5,925 bases of DNA from an uncultured Caryophanales bacterium (GTDB lineage Bacteria > Bacillota_I > Bacilli_A > RF39 > UBA660): positions 1-5,925 of the forward strand of contig CAMIXP010000083.1 of the NCBI GenBank assembly GCA_946402785.1, in the 5' to 3' direction. Below, piece by piece: positions 1-5,498 of this stretch. The notes under the pieces are model-generated. The model searched no databases and was not told the origin of the DNA. It saw only the letters and a list, made by a program, of their open reading frames with translations. The position numbers and the translations under genes were made by a program. Within the stretch, counting starts at the first letter, position 1. Every line of letters begins with the position of its first letter.

Positions 1-56
1 CCGTTGTATCTGGTATTGGATCAGAACTAGTATTAAATCTATATAAAAAGAGGTAA
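1..56 (+). CDS. C-terminal tail of an unidentified upstream protein (partial)
   Basis: Frame 3 is open from the left edge and ends at TAA 54-56, giving the last 17 residues VVSGIGSELVLNLYKKR. The other two forward frames hit stops within this stretch. The stop lies two bases before the ATG of the next gene, and the AGAGG ribosome binding site of that gene sits inside the final codons. This spacing is typical of genes in one operon and supports the segment being coding. The tail is a short mixed hydrophobic stretch ending in basic residues, which is too little to name a family. Confidence 0.5.
   Translation, partial: VVSGIGSELVLNLYKKR
49..53 (+). promoter_or_regulatory. Ribosome binding site embedded in the upstream gene's last codons
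   Basis: AGAGG lies five bases before the ATG at 59 and within the final Lys-Arg codons of the upstream gene. Ribosomes finishing that gene would stop right over the next start, so translational coupling is likely (inference). It fixes the start of the S66 peptidase at 59. Confidence 0.55.
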
Positions 57-58
57 AT

Positions 59-1036
59 ATGAAAAAAAGAAAAATAGGAATTATTTCACCTGCATATAAT
101 CTTTTACCTGTATTCCCTAAAAGAAGAGAAGAAGGAAAAAAGAATCTAGAAGAAATAGGAATTGAACCAGTATTCTTAAAGAATGCTGTAAGAGACTATT
201 CTGTCAGCAAAAAAGGTGTAAAAGAAAGAGTAAAAGAAATCAATGAAATGGTGAAGAAAGATGTTGATTTAATCATGGCTTCCATGGGAGGATTCACATC
301 CATTCAAACACTAGATGAAATTGATTATGAAACAATCAAAGCAAAAAAGATTTCCTTCTGTGGATTTAGTGATATCACATCTCTTTTACTTGCAGCATAC
401 ACCAAAACAGGAAATGAAATGTATTATGGACCAGTCTATACAGTGAATATGTGTGACTATGGTGGAGTCGATTCTTACACAAGAGATTCTTTATTAGAAT
501 GTTTAGATGGAAAGAAAATGGAATTAAAACCATCTTCCTATTACATGCCTGAGTTTATTGATTGGGCAGACTTAGAACACAAAGTAAGAATCAAAAAGCA
601 AGTGAAAAAAGATCCAGATTGGAAATATATCAAAGAAGGAACATGTAAAGGAAAACTAATTGGTGGAAACCTACAAACTTTCTTACTACTAATTGGTACA
701 GAATATCTTCCAGTAAAAAGTTTCAAAGATAAGATTCTATTTATCGAAGAATGTGAAATGAATATGGATGAGTTCTGTTCTCACTTAGAATGTTTAAGAT
801 TACATGGAATCTTAGATTCCGTAAAAGGAATCCTAATTGGTAAATTCGATACTCCTGAAATGAATGAAGGAATCGAAGAATTTGTAAAAGATTATTTCAA
901 AGATTACAAAAAACCAGTTGTCTATAATATGGACTTTGGTCATGTATTCCCAATTTGTACTATTCCAATCGGAAGAGAAGCAACGGTTGAATGTAAAAAT
1001 AAAAAAATAAAAATAGAGTTATCAGAAAGAAAATAA
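59..1036 (+). CDS. S66-family serine carboxypeptidase, MccF-like (LD-carboxypeptidase superfamily)
   Basis: A 325-residue cytoplasmic protein with no signal peptide. Family S66 uses a Ser-Glu-His triad. The matching residues here are Ser104 in GFSDIT (nucleophile elbow), Glu230 in LFIEE, and His295 in DFGHVFP, just before the conserved TIPIG. The N-terminal half carries ASMGGF (74-79), the second half KLIGGNLQT (199-207). Two branches exist: LdcA, which trims muropeptide tetrapeptides, and MccF, which cleaves the amide bond of microcin C-type aminoacyl-nucleotides. The longer middle segment with Trp169 (IDW), a second Trp188, and then GKLIGGNLQTFLLLIGTEYLP and FIEE follows the MccF pattern better than the LdcA pattern, judged from memory of MccF. 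The start is fixed by AGAGG five bases upstream. It lies two bases after the preceding gene and 20 before the LeuRS-like gene, so they are probably cotranscribed. The S66 fold is certain; the choice of MccF-type over LdcA substrate is inference. Confidence 0.88.
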   Translation: MKKRKIGIISPAYNLLPVFPKRREEGKKNLEEIGIEPVFLKNAVRDYSVSKKGVKERVKEINEMVKKDVDLIMASMGGFTSIQTLDEIDYETIKAKKISFCGFSDITSLLLAAYTKTGNEMYYGPVYTVNMCDYGGVDSYTRDSLLECLDGKKMELKPSSYYMPEFIDWADLEHKVRIKKQVKKDPDWKYIKEGTCKGKLIGGNLQTFLLLIGTEYLPVKSFKDKILFIEECEMNMDEFCSHLECLRLHGILDSVKGILIGKFDTPEMNEGIEEFVKDYFKDYKKPVVYNMDFGHVFPICTIPIGREATVECKNKKIKIELSERK

Positions 1037-1043
1037 AAAGTTG

Positions 1044-1050
1044 AAGGGGG
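1044..1050 (+). promoter_or_regulatory. Strong ribosome binding site of the LeuRS-like gene
   Basis: AAGGGGG lies six bases before ATG 1057, in the 20-base gap after the S66 peptidase. It decides the start, and the resulting N terminus MYNFKEVEEKWQEKW matches the usual beginning of bacterial LeuRS. The gap has no room for a promoter or a T-box leader. Confidence 0.7.
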
Positions 1051-1056
1051 AAAAGT

Positions 1057-3429
1057 ATGTATAACTTTAAAGAGGTTGAAGAAAAATGGCAAGAAAAATG
1101 GGATGGAGATGAACATTTCAAAGCCATTGATTTTCACCCAACAAAACCAAAATATTACGTGCTTTATGAATTCTACAATGTAAGTGGAAACTTACATATG
1201 GGACACTTAAAAGGAACCGTTCCAGCAGATGCATTAGCACGTATGAAAAGACTACAAGGATACAATGTATTATTCCCAATTGGTGGAGATGCATTTGGTC
1301 TTCCTGCAGAAAATGCTGCGTTAAAGACAGGAATTAATCCAAAAGATTTCGTCGCAAAAGGAATGAAAAATGTAGTCAATCAATCTAAAAAATTAGGATT
1401 ATCCTTTGACTATGATCGAACAATCGCAACCAGTGATGAAGACTACTATAAATGGACACAATGGATCTTCCTACAATTATTAAAAAATGAAAAAGCATAC
1501 AAGGAAAAAGGAATTGTTAATTTCTGTCCAAATTGTAAGACCGTATTATCAAACGAAGATAGTCAAGACGGAATCTGTGATAGATGTCATGGAAAAGTCG
1601 TACAAGAAGATCGTTGGGTATGGTATTTAAAGATGAAAGAGTATGCAGAAAAACTACTTGAAAATGTAGACAGAATTGATATGAGTGAAAACTTAAAAGA
1701 ATCTCAAAGAAACTGGATTGGTAAAAAAGAAGGATATGAAATTCCATTCGAAATCGTAGATGAAGAGGGAAATCATTTAGGTGTTGAAAATATATTCACA
1801 CAAGAAGCTTATTTCTTACCAGGAGCAGCTTACTTATCCATGGCTCCAGAAAGTCGATTAATCGAAAAATGGATGGAAAAAGTTGCAAACAGTGATCAAG
1901 TAAAAGAATATAAGAAACAAGCATCCTTCCGTTCTGCTATGGATCGTATGACAAAAACAAAAGATACAACATCTTGCTTAGTAAGAGGAATCTATGCTAT
2001 TAATCCATTTACGAAAAAAAGAATCCCATTAATAATGACAGATTCCATTTTAGCAACAACAGGTACAGAAATGGGAATACCTGCATATCGTCAAAAGCAC
2101 CAAGAAATGGCAGACCAATATGGAATTTTACCACAATATATTACCGCTCCAGAATTTGAAGGAGACGCAGAAACATCTAAGAAATGGCAACAAGAATTTA
2201 CAAAACAATTAATAGACTCAGGTCTAGCAAAAAAATCAGTCAGTTACAAAATGCAAGATTGGCCATTTAATAGACAAAGATATTGGGGAGAACCATTCCC
2301 AGTTGTCTTCTGTCCAGAATGTGGAACAGTACCATTAAAGGAAGAAGACTTACCATTAACACTTCCAGAAACAAATGACTATAAACCAAGAGAAGATGGA
2401 AGTTCACCACTATCTAAAATTACCGATTGGGTAAACTGCAAATGTCCTAAATGTGGACATGATGCAAAAAGAGAAACAGACACGATGCCTAACTGGGCAG
2501 GATCTTCTTGGTACTGGTTAAGATACTGTGATCCACACAATCCAAATCAATTGGCAGACCCAGAGAAACTAAAATATTGGGGAAGTGTTGATTGCTACAC
2601 AGGTGGAACAGAACATATCACAAGACACGTTCTATATGCCTTCTTCTGGCAAAACTTCCTATATGAAATAGGAGCAGTTCCAACAAGAGACCCATTCAAA
2701 AGAAAAATGGGTAGTGGATTAATTCTAGATACCGAAGGAAAGAAAATGTCTAAGAGTTCAACAAACGGAGTATCTCCAATGGAAGTGATCGACAAATATG
2801 GGTGCGATGCTGCAAGACTACATATCCACTTCTTAGGAGGATATGAAGACAATACGGCATGGACCTATAACGGTATTAATGGAATCACAGGTTTCTTAAA
2901 TAAAGTTTGGGATTTACAAGATATCGTTCAAGGAGAAGAAATCTCTGATAAACATGCACAGGCTCTAGAAGAATTAACGAAGAAAGTAACAAGCGATATT
3001 GAAGCATTAAAACTAAATACAGCCATTGCTAGTTGTATGGGATTTGTTAATCAAATGAAGAGAGACAAATATATTACAAAAGAAGAATTAAGAAGATTCT
3101 TAATCTTATTGAACCCATTAGCTCCACATATCACCAGTGAAATCTATGAAAAAACATTTGGTGAAAATATATTAGATGCAGAATGGCCAAAAGAAGATCA
3201 AAAGAATCAATCTGTTCAAATGACCAATATTGTAATATGTGTTAATAATAAAAAGAAATTTGTAGTACCTTGTCCAAAAGGACTATCAAAAGAACAATTA
3301 TTAGACTACTTAGCACTTCAAGATGATATCAATGCATTCTTAAGTAATTTAGAAGCACAAAATATTTATCATGTACCAGATAAAATGATTAATATTGTTA
3401 CAAAGAAAAATGTATATGAAAAGAAATAA
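1057..3429 (+). CDS. leuS: Leucyl-tRNA synthetase-like class I aminoacyl-tRNA synthetase with degenerate editing site
   Basis: A 790-residue, full-length protein that would activate leucine with ATP and load tRNA-Leu. The class I signatures are intact: HMGH (47-50) and KMSKS (563-567), with DAFGLPAEN (78-86), the RQRYWGEPFP turn after CP1, TDTMPNWAGSSWY (474-486) and YTGGTEH (514-520). Zinc ligands are CPNC/CDRC (157-160, 174-177) and CPEC/CPKC (419-422, 463-466). The C terminus ends in the normal VPDKMINIV. The CP1 editing domain (about 223-395) has normal length, but its active site is lost: TTRPDT is TQEAYF (248-253), and HDxRD, with its amino-group-binding Asp, is YRQKH (344-348). The pocket segment MFPYPSG is EFYNVSG (38-44) and GWDAFG is GGDAFG (76-81). 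It lacks the large leucine-specific insertion before KMSKS, as Bacillus enzymes do. It is either the sole, error-prone LeuRS or a specialised paralogue; I cannot decide without the genome. Confidence 0.85.
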   Translation: MYNFKEVEEKWQEKWDGDEHFKAIDFHPTKPKYYVLYEFYNVSGNLHMGHLKGTVPADALARMKRLQGYNVLFPIGGDAFGLPAENAALKTGINPKDFVAKGMKNVVNQSKKLGLSFDYDRTIATSDEDYYKWTQWIFLQLLKNEKAYKEKGIVNFCPNCKTVLSNEDSQDGICDRCHGKVVQEDRWVWYLKMKEYAEKLLENVDRIDMSENLKESQRNWIGKKEGYEIPFEIVDEEGNHLGVENIFTQEAYFLPGAAYLSMAPESRLIEKWMEKVANSDQVKEYKKQASFRSAMDRMTKTKDTTSCLVRGIYAINPFTKKRIPLIMTDSILATTGTEMGIPAYRQKHQEMADQYGILPQYITAPEFEGDAETSKKWQQEFTKQLIDSGLAKKSVSYKMQDWPFNRQRYWGEPFPVVFCPECGTVPLKEEDLPLTLPETNDYKPREDGSSPLSKITDWVNCKCPKCGHDAKRETDTMPNWAGSSWYWLRYCDPHNPNQLADPEKLKYWGSVDCYTGGTEHITRHVLYAFFWQNFLYEIGAVPTRDPFKRKMGSGLILDTEGKKMSKSSTNGVSPMEVIDKYGCDAARLHIHFLGGYEDNTAWTYNGINGITGFLNKVWDLQDIVQGEEISDKHAQALEELTKKVTSDIEALKLNTAIASCMGFVNQMKRDKYITKEELRRFLILLNPLAPHITSEIYEKTFGENILDAEWPKEDQKNQSVQMTNIVICVNNKKKFVVPCPKGLSKEQLLDYLALQDDINAFLSNLEAQNIYHVPDKMINIVTKKNVYEKK

Positions 3430-3434
3430 GTATC

Positions 3435-3463
3435 TTGAAGCAATCCAATAAATATGCTATTTT
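3435..3463 (+). promoter_or_regulatory. Possible weak promoter before the nucleosidase gene
   Basis: TTGAAG (3435-3440) and TATTTT (3458-3463) are 17 bases apart, each matching four of six consensus bases. They lie in the 56-base gap after the LeuRS-like gene and would give a leader of about 16 bases. The gap contains no terminator, so readthrough from the LeuRS-like gene is at least as likely a source of transcript. In such A+T-rich DNA a match of this quality can be chance. Confidence 0.25.
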
Positions 3464-3485
3464 TAAATAGAAATGGAGAGTCTAT

Positions 3486-4166
3486 ATGAAAAGAATCGGA
3501 ATTATCTTCGCAATGGAAGAAGAACTACAAAGTCTATTAGATTTAGTAGAATTGAAAAAAGAAAAAAAGATTTATGATATTACATTTTATGAATGTACGT
3601 TAAAAGAGAAAGAATTAGTTTTAGCAGAATCAGGAATTGGAAAAGTAAATGCTGCAAGAGCAACGCAAATAATGATAGATAAAATGAATGTAGATTGTAT
3701 CTTTAATATAGGAGTTGCTGGCTCTTTATCAAAAGATGTAAAAGTATGTGATATGGTAATAGGAGAAAAACTAGTACAACATGATTTTGATATTACAGCG
3801 TTTGATCATGATAAAGGATATGTTCCAAAAGTAGGAGTTTATGTAGAAAGTAATTCAGATCTTGTAAAACTAGCAGAAAAAGTAGATAAGAATGCTCATA
3901 CAGGAATCATTGCTTCAGGAGATATCTTCTGTACAGACAAAGAAATGAGTAAGAAAATTGCCAAAGATTTTCATGCACTATGTGTGGAAATGGAAGGCGC
4001 AAGTATTGCACAAGTATGTTACTTATCCAGAATTCCATTCTTAGTGATTCGTTGTATTTCAGACTCACCAGATGGTAGTAAAAACAAATTAACATATGAT
4101 GAATTCTTAAAAATAAGTTCTGAGAAAGCATCAAAATATTTAAAGGAAATGATAGAAAAGGCATAA
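3486..4166 (+). CDS. mtnN: 5'-methylthioadenosine/S-adenosylhomocysteine nucleosidase
   Basis: A 226-residue cytoplasmic enzyme that cleaves adenine from methylthioadenosine, S-adenosylhomocysteine and 5'-deoxyadenosine. It recycles the by-products of SAM-dependent reactions and starts methionine salvage and autoinducer-2 precursor formation. The N terminus RIGIIFAMEEE carries Glu13, equivalent to E. coli Glu12. VEMEGAS carries Met169 and Glu170, the ribose-binding pair (E. coli Met173/Glu174). RCISD carries Asp193, the general acid (E. coli Asp197). ESGIGKVNAA (48-57), NIGVAGSL (74-81) and ASGDIF (143-148) are the other family blocks. The length is normal and no key residue is missing. The start is set by GGAGAG at 3475-3480, and TATATG precedes a canonical N terminus. 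It follows the LeuRS-like gene by 56 bases without a terminator and is closed by the terminator at 4154-4183, so it is probably the last gene of that unit. Confidence 0.95.
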   Translation: MKRIGIIFAMEEELQSLLDLVELKKEKKIYDITFYECTLKEKELVLAESGIGKVNAARATQIMIDKMNVDCIFNIGVAGSLSKDVKVCDMVIGEKLVQHDFDITAFDHDKGYVPKVGVYVESNSDLVKLAEKVDKNAHTGIIASGDIFCTDKEMSKKIAKDFHALCVEMEGASIAQVCYLSRIPFLVIRCISDSPDGSKNKLTYDEFLKISSEKASKYLKEMIEKA

Positions 4167-4183
4167 AAACCTTTTCTTTTTTT
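4154..4183 (+). terminator. Intrinsic terminator overlapping the 3' end of mtnN
   Basis: AGAAAAGG (4154-4161) pairs perfectly with CCTTTTCT (4170-4177) over an eight-base loop, followed by an unbroken T run to 4183. The left arm is made of the last codons of mtnN, so the stop codon lies in the loop. It separates the first unit from the kinase unit. Confidence 0.8.
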
Positions 4184-4191
4184 ATGTTTTG

Positions 4192-4200
4192 TGTTATAAT
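4192..4200 (+). promoter_or_regulatory. Extended -10 promoter of the kinase gene
   Basis: TGTTATAAT is a perfect extended -10 element (TG, one base, TATAAT at 4195-4200). The place for a -35 box (about 4172-4177) is occupied by the terminator arm TTTTCT, a poor match, so recognition probably rests on the extended -10. The predicted RNA start near 4207 leaves a leader of about 18 bases, ending in the ribosome binding site AGAAGGGG (4213-4220). Confidence 0.75.
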
Positions 4201-4224
4201 ATACGCTCGTGAAGAAGGGGTATT

Positions 4225-4992
4225 ATGGAAACAATTAAAGTGGGGACTAGCGAAGAATTTGGTCAAATGCTTGGACATGGTTCCGAAGGAGAAGTTTTTT
4301 CTTACCAAGGAAAATATGCCATTAAAGTATTTCCAAATTATATTTGGAGACATCAACCATTTAGTTTAAAAAAACTAAATCGTAAAATGAAAAAAATAGA
4401 AGCAATGATAGGTCTAGAAGATCCAAATGTAACATTTCCATTAGGATTCGCAGAAGTACCAGATGATGAAAAAGCATACTACATGAGACAAGTCACATCA
4501 AACAATCCAGCAGAGAAAGCAAAAACATTAGAATCATTTAAATATGAATTATTTGATGAAGAACAAGAAGAAATCCTGATAAAAGCAGATGCCGTTCTTC
4601 AAAGAATTCATAAGATGGGAATTGCATCGGGAGACATTAGAGATGCCAATATCGCTCTACAAGATGATAAAGAACCAATCTTTGTAGATATTGATAATGC
4701 AATCTTTGAGGATTATCCATTTGATATTATTCCTGAAAGAGCAGGAGCTCTATATCAACTATATGGAGGAAAAGCAACAGCCTTTCAAGATAATGATAAA
4801 CTCTTATTCGCAATGATGGCACTTCATTTAAAAACAAAAGATGATAGATTCAACTGGGGTCAAGACAGAGACATCATCGATGAAGGAGTAAGAAGATTAC
4901 ACGCAACAGGAGAAGCAAAAGAAGTATTAGAATGTATCTTTTCCGATGCATTAGATAAACCATATATTGGAAAAGTATTTCAAAAGATATAA
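4225..4992 (+). CDS. Small protein-kinase-fold protein, probably an active Ser/Thr or small-molecule kinase
   Basis: A 255-residue soluble protein with all the landmarks of the eukaryotic-like kinase fold. The glycine-rich loop is LGHGSEGEVF (16-25), and the ATP-anchoring lysine is Lys34 in YAIKVF. The catalytic loop is SGDIRDAN (135-142), with Asp137 as base and Asn142 as metal ligand; it differs from HRDLKPEN by Ser for His and by Arg139-Asp140 for Lys-Pro. FVDIDNA supplies the metal-binding Asp155 in place of DFG. DNDKLLFAMMAL (189-200) fits helix F. There is no activation-segment APE motif and no transmembrane or sensor domain, and the C-lobe is short, so a small-molecule or atypical substrate is as likely as a protein. 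The start at 4225 has AGAAGGGG four bases upstream and its own promoter. A GNAT-like gene follows after 20 bases in the same unit. The substrate is unknown. Confidence 0.75.
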   Translation: METIKVGTSEEFGQMLGHGSEGEVFSYQGKYAIKVFPNYIWRHQPFSLKKLNRKMKKIEAMIGLEDPNVTFPLGFAEVPDDEKAYYMRQVTSNNPAEKAKTLESFKYELFDEEQEEILIKADAVLQRIHKMGIASGDIRDANIALQDDKEPIFVDIDNAIFEDYPFDIIPERAGALYQLYGGKATAFQDNDKLLFAMMALHLKTKDDRFNWGQDRDIIDEGVRRLHATGEAKEVLECIFSDALDKPYIGKVFQKI

Positions 4993-5012
4993 AAAGGAAA
5001 GAGGAAAGAAAT

Positions 5013-5429
5013 ATGTATCGATTATTAAAAGTAGAAGAACCAAAAAGTATGAGAAACTTAGAGGTAAGTAAAAAAGATTTATTTGGACATAAACCATCTA
5101 CAGAAAAAAGAAGTAGAGGAGTTTTCTCAAGAGAAATTGAAACAGGAGAAGTTTTAGCATTCCAATGTTTAGATGAAGATAAAGTAGTAGGTGGAATGTT
5201 ACTAGGAAGTAAAAATGGAAACATCATGATTCATAGAGTCTATGTAGAAGAAAACGAAATGGAAAAAGGTGCAGGAAGCTTTATGGTAAAATACGTAAAA
5301 GATCATAAAGAATTCTTCGATGCATACTTTGGACAAAATAGTGAAGGAATCATTGTAGAACCAATTTACGGAGAAGTTCAACCAAGAAGAGCAGAACATA
5401 TCGCAACCGGTAGAAGAACTTATAGATAA
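5013..5429 (+). CDS. Small GNAT-like protein (putative N-acetyltransferase), uncertain
   Basis: A 138-residue soluble protein. The middle part reads like the core of a GNAT acetyltransferase. A strand pair GEVLAFQCLDEDKVVGGMLLGS (45-66, in two pieces around a turn) is followed by strand IMIHRVYVEE (71-80). Then comes MEKGAGSFMVKYV (83-95), which resembles the acetyl-CoA pyrophosphate loop (Q/R)xxGxG, with Met in place of Gln or Arg, leading into a helix. The C-terminal half is short and lacks the usual final GNAT strands, ending in a basic tail RRAEHIATGRRTYR. It may be a reduced or non-catalytic GNAT, or an unrelated protein. It sits 20 bases after the kinase gene, with GAGG at 5001-5004 as ribosome binding site, and its unit ends at the terminator at 5444. 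Cotranscription with the kinase suggests a shared job, but none can be named. Confidence 0.5.
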   Translation: MYRLLKVEEPKSMRNLEVSKKDLFGHKPSTEKRSRGVFSREIETGEVLAFQCLDEDKVVGGMLLGSKNGNIMIHRVYVEENEMEKGAGSFMVKYVKDHKEFFDAYFGQNSEGIIVEPIYGEVQPRRAEHIATGRRTYR

Positions 5430-5443
5430 AGGTATAAAAAATT

Positions 5444-5467
5444 AAGATATCGTAAGATATCTTTTTT
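5444..5467 (+). terminator. Intrinsic terminator after the GNAT-like gene
   Basis: AAGATATC (5444-5451) pairs perfectly with GATATCTT (5456-5463) around GTAA, a stable GNRA-type tetraloop closed by C-G. A run of six T ends at 5467. It lies 14 bases after the stop of the GNAT-like gene and ends the kinase-GNAT unit. Confidence 0.82.
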
Positions 5468-5470
5468 CTA

Positions 5471-5479
5471 TGTTATAAT
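5471..5479 (+). promoter_or_regulatory. Extended -10 promoter of the last gene
   Basis: TGTTATAAT again gives a perfect extended -10, with TATAAT at 5474-5479, only three bases after the T run of the preceding terminator. The region where a -35 box would lie (5451-5456, CGTAAG) is the terminator loop and does not match. RNA would start near 5486, at or inside the Shine-Dalgarno sequence. Confidence 0.72.
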
Positions 5480-5484
5480 ATTAG

Positions 5485-5491
5485 AAGGAGG
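5485..5491 (+). promoter_or_regulatory. Perfect Shine-Dalgarno at the extreme 5' end of its predicted mRNA
   Basis: AAGGAGG lies seven bases before ATG 5499 and decides this start. Counting seven bases from the -10 box puts the RNA start near 5486, so the message would begin with AGGAGG and carry a leader of only about 13 bases. Confidence 0.7.
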
Positions 5492-5498
5492 AGATCTT

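Noticed and set aside
1057..3429. Valyl- or isoleucyl-tRNA synthetase as an alternative identity
   Set aside because: DAFGLPAEN rather than the Ile/Val-type DxxGLP pattern, the TDTMPxWAGSSWY block, the four-Cys ZN1 insert and the VPxKxxNIV end are LeuRS features.
3457..3470. Near-perfect palindrome CTATTTTTAAATAG before mtnN as an operator or terminator
   Set aside because: The arms are nearly all A/T with a two-base centre and no T run follows. Chance is likely in such DNA, and a two-base loop cannot form a terminator hairpin.
3907..4356. 149-residue open frame on the minus strand across the end of mtnN and the start of the kinase gene
   Set aside because: It is antisense to two well-supported genes, spans a terminator and promoter, has no convincing ribosome binding site that I can see, and its sequence resembles no family. 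It is a by-product of A+T-rich coding on the other strand.
4184..4369. 61-residue plus-strand frame starting at ATG 4184
   Set aside because: It starts upstream of the predicted RNA start near 4207, lacks a ribosome binding site, and overlaps the kinase gene in another frame. The kinase frame carries all the conserved motifs.
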